Assembly: GCA_000027065.2 (NCBI GenBank)
Contig: FN543093.2
Span: forward strand, 3,538,074 to 3,602,073
Direction of reading: 5' to 3'
DNA length: 64,000 nucleotides
Source: Cronobacter turicensis z3032
Lineage (GTDB): Bacteria > Pseudomonadota > Gammaproteobacteria > Enterobacterales > Enterobacteriaceae
The first letter of the stretch is position 1. Every line of letters begins with the position of its first letter. The notes beneath the pieces are model-generated. The model made no database searches. It saw only the letters and a program-made list of their open reading frames with translations, and was not told the DNA's origin. A program made the position numbers and the translations under genes. This document shows positions 17,331 to 26,241 of the stretch, piece by piece.

Positions 17331-17939
17331 AGTGAGTGAGTTACGTTTAATTGAGCTGCTGATGAAGTCGAAATTATTTGCGTGGAAACAATATGCGTGC
17401 GAATTGTTTCACCGGTCAAATACATAAATCTTAGAAAGTGAACGGCCGCACATACCTATCCCTTTGACAAAATTGGAAAAGTTGTGCAAAACAGAGAAAC
17501 ATATCCTTGTTGTAAGGAGAGATACTACGTCCGTAATCATCATTATTACGAATAATCCTAATCCAGGGCAAACACTAATTGAGCCACCTACCAGAAGTTG
17601 TGTCGCCTCCCTCCCCCTGAAAATGGCGCTGCTTCAAAAAACCGGAACAGCGTTTCGACCACGATCACATTTCCACCATTTATAGAATGACGGCGAAATA
17701 AATAGCAATAAAATAAATTAAAACGCTGTTTTAGAAACAAGAAACAACGGTTCAATAAATAATAACGTCGCGATCTTCATCACGTTACGGTCGCTTGTTT
17801 TCTTGGCAAGACATTATTTGCATAGCGATGGCAAGGCCGCCCGGCCACGCGATTCCGGGCCTGGCCCGTTCGCTGTCGCGGTTTACTGCACGCGAAATCC
17901 GATCCGATTAATGAACCCTTGAATGCCAGGTAGGTATGT
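17331..17939. other. 609-bp divergent control region, fepE / togM
   Basis: No convincing gene lies here. A 73-codon frame at 17464-17685 has a TTG start, no ribosome site and no recognisable features. The left part is presumably the fepE leader. The right part holds KdgR- and CRP-like sites (17719-17784) and the tog promoter. AGGTAGG precedes the togM start. Confidence 0.7.
17719..17784. promoter_or_regulatory. KdgR boxes and CRP-like site upstream of togMNAB
   Basis: TAAAACGCTGTTTTA at 17719-17733 is a perfect match to the KdgR pattern TRAAAYNNNRTTTYA. A weaker copy, AGAAACAACGGTTCA, is at 17740-17754. CGCGATCTTCATCACG at 17769-17784 resembles a CRP site (8 of 10 conserved positions). Repression by KdgR and activation by CRP are known for tog genes in soft-rot bacteria; assignment here is by pattern. 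Confidence 0.75.
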
Positions 17940-18830
17940 ATGAATGAAAACAAGCTTCTGGGTCTGGCCTGGATATCACCCTATATCATTGGGTTGATAG
18001 TCTTTACAGCCTTCCCTTTTGTTTCCTCTTTCGCGCTCAGCTTTACCGAGTACGACTTGATGAATCCGCCGGTGTTTAACGGTATTGAAAATTACCGCTA
18101 TATGCTGATGGATGACGATCTTTTCTGGAAATCGATGGGCGTTACGTTCGCCTACGTTTTCCTTACCATCCCGTTAAAGCTCGCGTTTGCGCTCGGTATC
18201 GCGTTTGTTCTCAATTTTAAACTGCGCGGCATCGGCTTTTTCCGCACCGCCTATTACATTCCGTCGATTCTCGGCAGCTCTGTGGCTATCGCCGTGTTAT
18301 GGCGCGCGCTGTTCGCCATCGACGGCCTGCTGAACAGCTTTATCGGCGTGTTTGGACTGGACCCGGTGAACTGGCTTGGCGAGCCGTCGCTGGCGCTGAT
18401 GTCCGTCACGCTGCTGCGCGTCTGGCAGTTTGGTTCCGCGATGGTGATTTTCCTGGCCGCGCTGCAAAACGTGCCGCAATCGCAGTATGAAGCGGCGATG
18501 ATTGACGGCGCGTCGAAGTGGCAGATGTTTATCAAGGTGACGGTGCCGCTGATTACGCCGGTCATTTTCTTTAACTTCATCATGCAGACCACCCAGGCGT
18601 TCCAGGAGTTTACCGGCCCGTACGTGATTACCGGCGGCGGCCCGACGTATTACACCTATCTCTTCTCGCTCTATATCTACGACACCGCCTTTAAATATTT
18701 CGATATGGGTTACGGCGCGGCGCTCGCGTGGGTGCTGTTCCTGGTCGTGGCGCTCTTCGCCTCTATCGCCTTTAAATCCTCGAAATACTGGGTCTTCTAC
18801 TCTGCCGATAAGGGAGGCAAAAATGGCTGA
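17940..18830 (+). CDS. togM: Oligogalacturonide ABC importer, permease TogM
   Basis: A 296-residue inner-membrane permease of the MalF-like carbohydrate ABC family, with six hydrophobic helices and the cytoplasmic EAA loop (YEAAMIDGASKWQMFIKVTVP, around residues 183-203) that docks on the ATPase. Gene order permease-permease-ATPase-binding protein is that of togMNAB of Dickeya, which imports oligogalacturonides of two to four units. The cluster context (kduD, ogl, kdgM, KdgR boxes) supports this substrate. Overlaps togN by 8 bp. Confidence 0.9.
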   Translation: MNENKLLGLAWISPYIIGLIVFTAFPFVSSFALSFTEYDLMNPPVFNGIENYRYMLMDDDLFWKSMGVTFAYVFLTIPLKLAFALGIAFVLNFKLRGIGFFRTAYYIPSILGSSVAIAVLWRALFAIDGLLNSFIGVFGLDPVNWLGEPSLALMSVTLLRVWQFGSAMVIFLAALQNVPQSQYEAAMIDGASKWQMFIKVTVPLITPVIFFNFIMQTTQAFQEFTGPYVITGGGPTYYTYLFSLYIYDTAFKYFDMGYGAALAWVLFLVVALFASIAFKSSKYWVFYSADKGGKNG

Positions 18831-19737
18831 TATCCAACAGGGGCAACTGGCTCCCCGTCCGGCCATGAGCGCGGGCGACCGTGAAGTGGCGCGCACGCTG
18901 CGGCGCGAAAAAGTCAGCCGCGTCGTGCGTTACGTGATTTTGCTGTTCGTCGGCCTGTTGATGCTCTACCCGCTGGCGTGGATGTTCTCGGCGTCGTTTA
19001 AGCCCAACCATGAGATTTTCACCACGCTCGGCCTGTGGCCGACGCATGCGACCTGGGATGGCTTTATTAACGGCTGGAAAACCGGCACCGAATACAACTT
19101 CGGCCACTACATGATGAACACCTTCAAGTACGTGATCCCGAAAGTGGTGCTGACGGTTATCTCCTCCACCATCGTGGCGTACGGTTTCGCGCGCTTTGAG
19201 ATCCCGTGGAAGAAATTCTGGTTCGCCACGCTTATCGCCACCATGTTGCTGCCGAGCACCGTACTCTTGATCCCGCAGTACCTGATGTTCCGCGAAATGG
19301 GGATGCTCAACAGCTATCTGCCGCTCTGGCTGCCGATGGCCTTTGCCACCCAGGGATTCTTCGTCTTTATGCTGATTCAGTTCCTGCGCGGCGTGCCGCG
19401 TGACATGGAAGAAGCGGCGCAAATCGACGGCTGCAACTCCTTCCAGGTGCTGTGGTATGTGGTGGTGCCGATCCTCAAGCCCGCCATGATTTCGGTCGCG
19501 CTGTTCCAGTTTATGTGGTCGATGAACGACTTTATCGGGCCGCTGATTTACGTCTACAGCGTCGACAAATACCCGATAGCCCTGGCGCTCAAAATGTCCA
19601 TCGACGTGACCGAAGGCGCGCCGTGGAACGAAATCCTGGCAATGGCGAGCATCTCCATTCTGCCGTCCATCATCGTCTTTTTCCTGGCCCAGCGTTACTT
19701 CGTACAGGGCGTGGCCAGCAGCGGAATCAAAGGTTAA
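18823..19737 (+). CDS. togN: Oligogalacturonide ABC importer, permease TogN
   Basis: A 304-residue MalG-like permease with six hydrophobic helices and an EAA loop (MEEAAQIDGCNSFQVLWYVVVP, around residues 195-216). It begins inside the end of togM and is followed after 12 bp by togA, so it is part of one transcript. It pairs with TogM to form the membrane channel. Confidence 0.9.
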   Translation: MADIQQGQLAPRPAMSAGDREVARTLRREKVSRVVRYVILLFVGLLMLYPLAWMFSASFKPNHEIFTTLGLWPTHATWDGFINGWKTGTEYNFGHYMMNTFKYVIPKVVLTVISSTIVAYGFARFEIPWKKFWFATLIATMLLPSTVLLIPQYLMFREMGMLNSYLPLWLPMAFATQGFFVFMLIQFLRGVPRDMEEAAQIDGCNSFQVLWYVVVPILKPAMISVALFQFMWSMNDFIGPLIYVYSVDKYPIALALKMSIDVTEGAPWNEILAMASISILPSIIVFFLAQRYFVQGVASSGIKG

Positions 19738-19749
19738 CAGGGGAATATC

Positions 19750-20877
19750 ATGGCTGAAGTTATTTTCAATAAGTTAGAAAAAGTCTATTCCAACGGCTTT
19801 AAAGCGGTTCATGGTATCGACCTGAAAATCGCCGACGGTGAATTTATGGTGATTGTCGGTCCTTCCGGCTGCGCCAAATCGACCACGCTGCGTATGCTCG
19901 CGGGCCTGGAAACTATCAGCGGCGGCGAAGTGCGCATCGGCGAGAAGCTGGTAAATAACCTGGCGCCAAAAGAACGCGGTATCGCGATGGTGTTCCAGAA
20001 CTACGCGCTCTATCCGCATATGACGGTGCGCGAGAACCTGGCGTTCGGCCTGAAGCTCAGCAAACTGCCGAAAGATCAGATCAACCGTCAGGTAGATGAA
20101 GCCGCGAAAATCCTTGAGCTGGAAGAGCTGCTCGACCGCCTGCCGCGCCAGCTCTCCGGCGGCCAGGCGCAGCGCGTGGCGGTAGGCCGCGCGATTGTGA
20201 AAAAGCCGGATGTGTTTCTGTTCGACGAGCCGCTTTCTAACCTCGACGCCAAACTGCGCGCCTCGATGCGTATCCGTATTTCCGATTTGCATAAGCAGCT
20301 GAAAAAGAGCGGCAAACCGGCCACCACGGTCTACGTGACGCACGATCAGACCGAAGCGATGACCATGGGCGACCGCATCTGCGTGATGAAGCTTGGTCAT
20401 ATTATGCAGGTGGACACGCCGGATAACCTTTATCACTACCCGAAAAACATGTTCGTGGCGGGTTTTATCGGCGCGCCGGAGATGAACATCAAGCCCGGCA
20501 AACTGGTGGAAGAGGCAGGGCAACTGCTGATTTGCATCGGCGACGATCGCCTGGCGCTGACGCCGCGCCAGCAGGACAAAGTGGCCGCGTACGCCGGGCA
20601 GCAAGTGTATTTCGGCATTCGTCCGGAATATATCTCGATTTCCGATACGCCTTACGCCGAGCCCTGCGGCACCGGTGAGCTGGTCCGCGTGGAGAATATG
20701 GGTCATGAATTTTTCGTCTACCTGAAGGTAGCGGATTTCGAGATGACCTGCCGCATCCCTTCCGATGAAGCTAAGCCGATGATTGATAAGGGCCTTCACC
20801 GCAAGGTGTATTTTAAGTTCGACATGAATAAGTGTCATCTTTTTGACGCCAAAACAGAACAGAACCTCTCTCTCTGA
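19750..20877 (+). CDS. togA: Oligogalacturonide ABC importer, ATPase TogA
   Basis: A 375-residue MalK/UgpC-type ATPase. The Walker A motif is GPSGCAKST (residues 37-45; Ala in place of the common Gly), the signature is LSGGQAQRVAVGRA, and Walker B is FLFDEPLSNLD. The C-terminal third is the OB-fold regulatory domain of sugar importers. It drives import by TogMN. GGGGAATATC ahead of the ATG gives the ribosome site. Confidence 0.92.
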   Translation: MAEVIFNKLEKVYSNGFKAVHGIDLKIADGEFMVIVGPSGCAKSTTLRMLAGLETISGGEVRIGEKLVNNLAPKERGIAMVFQNYALYPHMTVRENLAFGLKLSKLPKDQINRQVDEAAKILELEELLDRLPRQLSGGQAQRVAVGRAIVKKPDVFLFDEPLSNLDAKLRASMRIRISDLHKQLKKSGKPATTVYVTHDQTEAMTMGDRICVMKLGHIMQVDTPDNLYHYPKNMFVAGFIGAPEMNIKPGKLVEEAGQLLICIGDDRLALTPRQQDKVAAYAGQQVYFGIRPEYISISDTPYAEPCGTGELVRVENMGHEFFVYLKVADFEMTCRIPSDEAKPMIDKGLHRKVYFKFDMNKCHLFDAKTEQNLSL

Positions 20878-20890
20878 CAGGAGTCTTATA

Positions 20891-22180
20891 ATGAAAAAAG
20901 CCCTCGTTAGCACAGCATTAGCTTCTACCCTTGCCCTCTGCGCGTTTCCATCGCATTCGGCGGAAAACGTCGAGCTGCGGATGTCCTGGTGGGGCGGCAA
21001 TGGCCGCCACCAGGTCACGCTGAAAGCGCTGGAGGAGTTTCACAAACAGCACCCGGAGATAAGCGTTAAGCCGGAATACACTGGCTGGGACGGCCATCTG
21101 TCGCGTCTTACCACGCAAATCGCGGGCGGCACCGAGCCGGACGTGATGCAGACCAACTGGAACTGGCTGCCGATTTTCTCGAAAAACGGCGACGGCTTTT
21201 ACGACCTGAATCAGGTCAAAGAGATTATCGATCTGAGCCAGTTCGACCCGAAAGAGCTGAAATCCACTACCGTCAACGGCAAGCTGAACGGCATTCCGAT
21301 CTCCGTTACCGCCCGCGTGTTCTATTACAACAACGAAACCTGGAAGAAAGCGGGCGTCGACTACCCGAAAACCTGGGATGCGCTGATGGCTGCGGGTAAA
21401 ACGTTTGAGTCGAAACTCGGCAAGCAATATTACCCGGTGGTGCTGGAGCATCAGGATGTGCTGGCGCTGCTCAACTCGTACATGGTGCAGAAATACAATA
21501 TTTCAGCGGTGGATGAGAAAACCAAAAAGTTCGCGTACAGCAAGGAGCAGTGGGTTGAGTTCTTTGGGATGTATAAGAAGCTCATCGACAGCCACGTGAT
21601 GCCGGACACCAAATATTATGCCTCGTTTGGTAAGAGCAACATGTATGAGATGAAACCGTGGATCCAGGGCGAGTGGGGAGGCACTTATATGTGGAACTCC
21701 ACCATCACCAAATACTCCGATAACCTGAAGCCGCCAGCGAAGCTGGAGCTTGGCGCGTACCCGATGCTGCCGGACGCGAAAGATGCGGGCCTGTTCTTTA
21801 AACCGGCGCAGATGCTCTCCATCGGTAAATCGACCAAACACCCGAAAGAGGCCGCGCAGCTGATTAACTTCCTGCTGAACAGCAAAGAAGGCGTGGCGGC
21901 GCTGGGCCTTGAGCGCGGCGTGCCGTTGAGCAAAGCCGCGGTGGCGCAGCTCACCGAAGCGGGCGTGATCAAAGACGAGGATCCGTCGGTGTCCGGTCTG
22001 AAGCTGGCGCAGTCGCTGCCGACCACGCTTGCTATCTCGCCATATTTTGACGATCCGCAGATCGTGTCGCAGTTCGGCACCGCGCTGCAGTATATCGACT
22101 ATGGCCAGAAATCTGTTGAAGAAGCCGCCGCGGAATTCCAGCGTCAGGCGGAGCGCATCCTGAAACGCGCGATGCGTTAA
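20891..22180 (+). CDS. togB: Oligogalacturonide-binding periplasmic protein TogB
   Basis: A 429-residue extracellular solute-binding protein with a cleavable signal peptide (residues 1-24, ending FPSHSA). Tryptophan-rich stretches (MSWWGGNGRH, TNWNWLP, KPWIQGEWGG) are typical of the family that binds carbohydrates. It delivers substrate to TogMN. The ATG at 20891 is preceded by AGGAG and begins the signal peptide, so an in-frame start at 20843 inside togA is rejected. Confidence 0.92.
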   Translation: MKKALVSTALASTLALCAFPSHSAENVELRMSWWGGNGRHQVTLKALEEFHKQHPEISVKPEYTGWDGHLSRLTTQIAGGTEPDVMQTNWNWLPIFSKNGDGFYDLNQVKEIIDLSQFDPKELKSTTVNGKLNGIPISVTARVFYYNNETWKKAGVDYPKTWDALMAAGKTFESKLGKQYYPVVLEHQDVLALLNSYMVQKYNISAVDEKTKKFAYSKEQWVEFFGMYKKLIDSHVMPDTKYYASFGKSNMYEMKPWIQGEWGGTYMWNSTITKYSDNLKPPAKLELGAYPMLPDAKDAGLFFKPAQMLSIGKSTKHPKEAAQLINFLLNSKEGVAALGLERGVPLSKAAVAQLTEAGVIKDEDPSVSGLKLAQSLPTTLAISPYFDDPQIVSQFGTALQYIDYGQKSVEEAAAEFQRQAERILKRAMR

Positions 22181-22200
22181 GGGCGGTTTTTCTGCTGTTA

Positions 22201-22223
22201 CCCTGCCCTTACGGGCGGGGTTT
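22201..22223 (+). terminator. Probable terminator of togMNAB
   Basis: CCCTGCCC / GGGCGGGG hairpin with TTAC loop, followed by only three T. It lies 20 bases after togB. Confidence 0.6.
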
Positions 22224-22230
22224 GTAAACG

Positions 22231-22312
22231 GCGGGTGCGCTACGCTTACCCGCCCTACGAACGGAAAGGGTTGCGCGTTTTTGTAGGGTAGGTAAGCGCA
22301 GCGCGCCTACCG
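22231..22312. repeat. Inverted pair of REP-like elements
   Basis: GCGGGTGCGCTACGCTTACC (from 22231) continues to CCGCCCTAC. It faces GTAGGGTAGGTAAGCGCAGC (from 22283), which continues to CGCCTACC. Both are copies of the element at 13877-14004, here in opposite orientation. Confidence 0.85.
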
Positions 22313-22323
22313 TGTCCTCCAAT

Positions 22324-22353
22324 AAAAAAGCCTCCACATGGGAGGCTTTTTTT
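22324..22353. terminator. Bidirectional terminator between togB and kduD
   Basis: AAAAAAGCCTCC / GGAGGCTTTTTTT inverted repeat with CACATG between the arms. It is well placed to end kduD on the minus strand and any read-through from tog. Confidence 0.9.
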
Positions 22354-22368
22354 ACCTGCACATCACGC

Positions 22369-23130
22369 TTAACGCGCCAGCCAGCCGCCATCGACCGCCA
22401 CCGTATAGCCGTTAATGTAATCCGATGCGCTGGACGCCAGGAACACCACTGGCCCCATCAGGTCGCTCGGCAGGCCCCAACGGCCCGCCGGAATACGATC
22501 CAGGATCTCAGCGCTACGCTGCTCGTCGGCACGCAGCTGTTGGGTGTTATTGGTCGCCATATACCCCGGCGCGATGGCGTTCACGTTGATATTGTGTTTC
22601 GCCCATTCGTTCGCCATCAGGCGGGTAATGCCCATTACGCCGCTCTTAGAGGCGGTGTAAGACGGTACGCGAATGCCGCCCTGGAAGGACAACATCGAGG
22701 CGATATTAATAATTTTGCCGCCGTTGCCCTGGGCGATGAACTGCTTCGCCACGGTCTGAGACATAAAAAACACGCTCTTGATGTTCAGGTTCATCACGTC
22801 GTCCCAGTCCTGCTCGCTGAAGTTAATCGCGTCTTCACGGCGGATCAGGCCTGCGTTGTTTACCAGCACGTCGACATGACCGAATTCCGCGACAGCGCGT
22901 TCAATAAGCTCAGGAATAGCGTCGATTTTACGCAAATCGGCCGTCAGGCTCAGAAAACGACGGCCCAGCGCGGTTACGCGCTCAATGGTTTCCGTCGGCT
23001 CGACAATATTAATACCCACGATATCGCAGCCCGCTTCCGCGAGGCCCTGCGCCATACCCTGACCAAGACCGGTATCGCAGCCAGTTACGATCGCGACTTT
23101 ACCCTCAAGAGAAAATGCATCCAGAATCAT
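22369..23130 (-). CDS. kduD: 2-dehydro-3-deoxy-D-gluconate 5-dehydrogenase KduD
   Basis: A 253-residue short-chain dehydrogenase, the same length as Escherichia coli KduD. The cofactor motif TGCDTGLGQG (residues 16-25) and the catalytic Ser145, Tyr158 and Lys162 are present, and the NIVEPTET stretch is characteristic of KduD. It reduces 2,5-diketo-3-deoxygluconate to 2-keto-3-deoxygluconate in pectin and hexuronate breakdown. Its usual partner KduI is not in the window. Divergent from ogl across a region with several KdgR-like boxes. Confidence 0.95.
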   Translation of the reverse strand: MILDAFSLEGKVAIVTGCDTGLGQGMAQGLAEAGCDIVGINIVEPTETIERVTALGRRFLSLTADLRKIDAIPELIERAVAEFGHVDVLVNNAGLIRREDAINFSEQDWDDVMNLNIKSVFFMSQTVAKQFIAQGNGGKIINIASMLSFQGGIRVPSYTASKSGVMGITRLMANEWAKHNINVNAIAPGYMATNNTQQLRADEQRSAEILDRIPAGRWGLPSDLMGPVVFLASSASDYINGYTVAVDGGWLAR

Positions 23131-23322
23131 GTGTGTTTCCTTGTAATCGAGCCTGCCTGCGACAGGCGTGACCGTGATAAGACTGTCCGCTGCTTATGTC
23201 CTCTCTTAACCACCTGATTTCGATGTCATAAAACGCCCAGCACCGATGCCCGGCACGGGTCGTTTTACGCCATCTCACGATGACCACGCGTTAAAAAAAA
23301 CATAAAAAAACACTTCAAACAG

Positions 23323-23405
23323 CAAAACAGCGTTTCGTTTTCAAGATATAACTCATCTTAAACTTAGCGAAACACGTTTTCAATTATAAATAAAACATTG
23401 TTTCA
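23323..23405. promoter_or_regulatory. KdgR boxes on the kduD side
   Basis: TAAAACATTGTTTCA at 23391-23405 fits the KdgR pattern perfectly. CGAAACACGTTTTCA (23368-23382) and CAAAACAGCGTTTCG (23323-23337) match at 13 of 15 positions. They are 190-275 bases ahead of kduD. Confidence 0.75.
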
Positions 23406-23656
23406 TTTTTATGGGTAAGTCTTACCAGAATTGATATTCTGGTCACGTTTGGCTGAAGGCATGTGGAGACGCTTGTTCACACCTCTCTAAATTAGTATTT
23501 CAAAATCAAAAAGATAAAAACCAACAACAGCGATCAAATAAATCCTGTACGACATTTTTTAGATGCCGGGAAACCGTGGCATCAGGGCTCAAATTGTCCA
23601 GAAATGGTCTTTTTTTTGAAAAGGTTGAGCAGAAATGCGCCCACAGTCACACACAA

Positions 23657-23671
23657 TGAAACACTGTTTTG
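23657..23671. promoter_or_regulatory. KdgR box upstream of ogl
   Basis: TGAAACACTGTTTTG matches the KdgR pattern at 14 of 15 positions and lies 66 bases ahead of ogl. Confidence 0.75.
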
Positions 23672-23737
23672 ATAATTTATAATTCTGTTTTCGAAATTTA
23701 ATCAGCGAACGCCAGCCGGCAACGTAAGGAGCACAGT

Positions 23738-24916
23738 ATGGCCAAAGGCATGCGGGTGAAACTTCAGTATCAGGTGAGCATCGATCCAGATACCGGAGCG
23801 GAAGTAACCCGTTTAACCCCACCGGAAGTGACCTGTCACCGCAACTATTTCTATCAGAAATGCTTTTTTAACGATGGCAGCCACCTGCTGTTTGCCGGCG
23901 AATTTGACGGGCACTGGAACTATTACCTGTTGAACCTTGAACAGGCCGAGGCGGTACAGCTCACCGAAGGCGCGGGCGACAACACCTTTGGCGGCTTCCT
24001 GTCGCCGGACGACAAGTACCTCTATTACGTGAAAAACGATCGCGTACTGCGTGAAGTCAACCTCACCACGCTTGCCGAGCGCGACGTCTACCGCGTGCCG
24101 GAAGAGTGGGTCGGCTACGGTACCTGGGTCGCCAACAGCGACTGCACCAAACTGGTCGGGATCGAAATCGCCAAAAGCGACTATGTGCCGCTGAGCGACT
24201 GGAAAATCTTCCATGATTTCTTCCATAAAGGGCCGCACTGCCGCCTGCTTCGCGTTGATTTACAAACCGGCGCGAGCGAAACCATTCATGAAGAGAAAAT
24301 CTGGCTGGGGCACCCGATTTATCGTCCGTTCGACGATAATACCGTCGCGTTCTGTCACGAAGGGCCGCACGATCTGGTCGACGCCCGTATGTGGATGGTG
24401 AACGAAGACGGCAGCAACGTGCGTAAGGTGAAAGACCATGCCGAGGGCGAAAGCTGTACGCATGAATTCTGGGTGCCGGACGGCTCCGCACTGGTCTATG
24501 TCTCTTATCTCAAAGGCAAACAGGGCCGCACCATTTATCGCTACCTGCCGGACAGCGGCGTGAATGAAGAACTGATGCCGATACCGGCCTGCTCGCACCT
24601 GATGAGTAATTTCGACGGTACGTTGCTGGTGGGCGACGGTTCCGGCACGCCGGTAGATGTGAAAGACACCGGCGGCTATACCATTGATAACGATCCTTAC
24701 CTGTATGTGTTTGATGTCGCCCAGAAATCCTATTACCGCGCGGCGCGTCACGATACCTCCTGGGAGACCTTTGCCGGTAGTCGTCAGGTCACGCATCCGC
24801 ACCCCTCCTTCAGCCCGGACGGCAACGCCATTCTTTTCAGCACCGATAAAGACGGCAAACCGGCGGTCTATCTTGCAAAACTGCCCGAACACCGTGAAAT
24901 GCTGCGAGTGTCATAA
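23738..24916 (+). CDS. ogl: Oligogalacturonate lyase Ogl (PL22)
   Basis: A 392-residue seven-bladed beta-propeller enzyme. The Mn-binding site of the family is visible as Gln-x2-His-x-His in RQVTHPHPS (near residue 350) with another histidine in CSHLMSNFDG (near residue 286). Ogl cleaves unsaturated or saturated digalacturonate in the cytoplasm to monomers that pass to KdgF/KduI/KduD. Length is close to the usual 386-388. No signal peptide is present, as expected. Confidence 0.94.
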   Translation: MAKGMRVKLQYQVSIDPDTGAEVTRLTPPEVTCHRNYFYQKCFFNDGSHLLFAGEFDGHWNYYLLNLEQAEAVQLTEGAGDNTFGGFLSPDDKYLYYVKNDRVLREVNLTTLAERDVYRVPEEWVGYGTWVANSDCTKLVGIEIAKSDYVPLSDWKIFHDFFHKGPHCRLLRVDLQTGASETIHEEKIWLGHPIYRPFDDNTVAFCHEGPHDLVDARMWMVNEDGSNVRKVKDHAEGESCTHEFWVPDGSALVYVSYLKGKQGRTIYRYLPDSGVNEELMPIPACSHLMSNFDGTLLVGDGSGTPVDVKDTGGYTIDNDPYLYVFDVAQKSYYRAARHDTSWETFAGSRQVTHPHPSFSPDGNAILFSTDKDGKPAVYLAKLPEHREMLRVS

Positions 24917-24946
24917 TAAAAAAGTCCTGTTTCCGTCACTGGCCTT

Positions 24947-24973
24947 GCCCTCCTCTCCTGGAGGGCTTTTTTA
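24947..24973 (+). terminator. Terminator of ogl
   Basis: GCCCTCC / GGAGGGC hairpin followed by six T, 30 bases after the stop. Confidence 0.85.
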
Positions 24974-25057
24974 TTGCCGCGCCGCATTTACCGTGACCGT
25001 TATTTCGTGGATAAGAATAAGCGCAGAAAAAACATCGGCAATAATTTTCACAGGGCA

Positions 25058-25084
25058 TAAAAAAACCGCCCCTGCATGGGCGGT
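25058..25084 (-). terminator. Terminator of kdgM
   Basis: On the minus strand ACCGCCC / GGGGCGGT hairpin followed by seven T. It is about 90 bases after kdgM; a further GC-rich hairpin (CCCCCGC/GCGGGGG) without a T tract is nearer the stop. Confidence 0.75.
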
Positions 25085-25174
25085 GTGCTTATTCTCAGGA
25101 GCACGCTATCAGGAAACAGCAGAACAGGAATTACGCCCCCGCCGTCGCGGGGGCAGAGTGAGGGTAAGGTATTA

Positions 25175-25855
25175 TCAGAAGCTATATGCCACGCCGACAC
25201 GTAAACGGGTCTGGCGCTCATCGGTTTCTTTTACGCCAATATTTCCCACTTCAAAATATGGCGACCAGTTTTTATCAATTTTATAAGCCAGTTTGGCGTT
25301 ATATTCGTTGGAATACTTTTTACCGTTATTACGGGTGAAGCCTTCTTCGCTCTGCGCGTATACGTAATTCAGCTCGGTACGCCAGTCGCCCAGCGCAAAG
25401 CCCACCCAGGCGTCGCCGCGGTTAACTTTATCGTCATCATCTTTGCCTTCCGGCACGCGGGTATATTCGTAACGATAGCGGGCCGCGACATAGAAACCAT
25501 TCTCAAAGCTGTACTGCACATGGATGTTGGGCTTATAAATCGTTTTACTGTCAACGCTTTCGATGGTAAACGCCGGGGTAATGGCGATGGCGTCGGTCGC
25601 TTTCCAGCGCCAGCTAATCTGATCTTCATGGCCGTTACCGACCACTTCATTAAACGGACGCGACTGATCGTCGCCGCCGGTTTTCCATTTCGCCTCAACG
25701 GAAAAACCGAAACCATTATCAAAACGATGTGAAACGGCAACGCGATCGGCGTTAGTGCCGCTGTCAATGTACTCGTGACGTAAATCCACGGTAACTGCTT
25801 GTGACGCGAATGAGGACCCACAGAGGACAGCCAATGCCAGTGCTTTCTTAAACAT
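25175..25855 (-). CDS. kdgM: Oligogalacturonate-specific porin KdgM
   Basis: A 226-residue outer-membrane protein with a signal peptide (residues 1-20, ending SFASQA), alternating amphipathic strands expected of a 12-stranded barrel, and a C-terminal phenylalanine (RVGVAYSF) for barrel assembly. The start VTVDLRHEYIDSG of the mature protein is typical of KdgM. It lets oligogalacturonides cross the outer membrane, the first step of the pathway encoded around it. Confidence 0.93.
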   Translation of the reverse strand: MFKKALALAVLCGSSFASQAVTVDLRHEYIDSGTNADRVAVSHRFDNGFGFSVEAKWKTGGDDQSRPFNEVVGNGHEDQISWRWKATDAIAITPAFTIESVDSKTIYKPNIHVQYSFENGFYVAARYRYEYTRVPEGKDDDDKVNRGDAWVGFALGDWRTELNYVYAQSEEGFTRNNGKKYSNEYNAKLAYKIDKNWSPYFEVGNIGVKETDERQTRLRVGVAYSF

Positions 25856-25868
25856 AGAATACCCCTAA

Positions 25869-25991
25869 TAAAATGGCGTTTCGTTTTTATGAAACTGCAT
25901 TTTATTTTTTAGGTAATATTATTTTAGTGATCCGGATCGTAATACCCTGTTTCAAAAATAACGAAAACAAATCGCGTGATTCAGCTCAATA
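25869..25991. promoter_or_regulatory. KdgR boxes and CRP-like site upstream of kdgM
   Basis: TGAAACTGCATTTTA (25890-25904) fits the KdgR pattern perfectly. TAAAATGGCGTTTCG (25869-25883) and TAATACCCTGTTTCA (25940-25954) match at 14 of 15. GTGATTCAGCTCA near 25976-25988 resembles a CRP half-site pair. The rest of 25992-26241 is AT-rich and shows nothing else I can support. Confidence 0.75.
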
Positions 25992-26241
25992 AAAAACCAT
26001 CCAGAGGCCTGAAAATGATGTTTTGAATCACAGTTTAATTTTTGCAAAAACGTAATAACGCGCTTATTTTCAGCATCGCCATGAGAATTAACTCAAATCA
26101 AGAAATAGTAAACCAGGAAATAGATGAACTGGATATAATCCATATTAAGGGATTATTAGCAGCAAAAGCAAAGGCGCGTGACGGGATTACCCGGCAACGC
26201 GCTCATAAATGAAGAGGAAAGAAAGGAAAAGCAATGAAGGG

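Larger units (their letters stand above)
23131..23737. other. 607-bp divergent control region, kduD / ogl
   Basis: This AT-rich stretch has no supported gene. It contains at least four KdgR-box-like palindromes (listed separately) and the two promoters. AAGGAG lies directly ahead of the ogl start. Confidence 0.7.

Noticed and set aside
17464..17685. 73-codon frame in the fepE-togM gap
   Set aside because: TTG start, no ribosome site, no features; it overlaps the likely control region.
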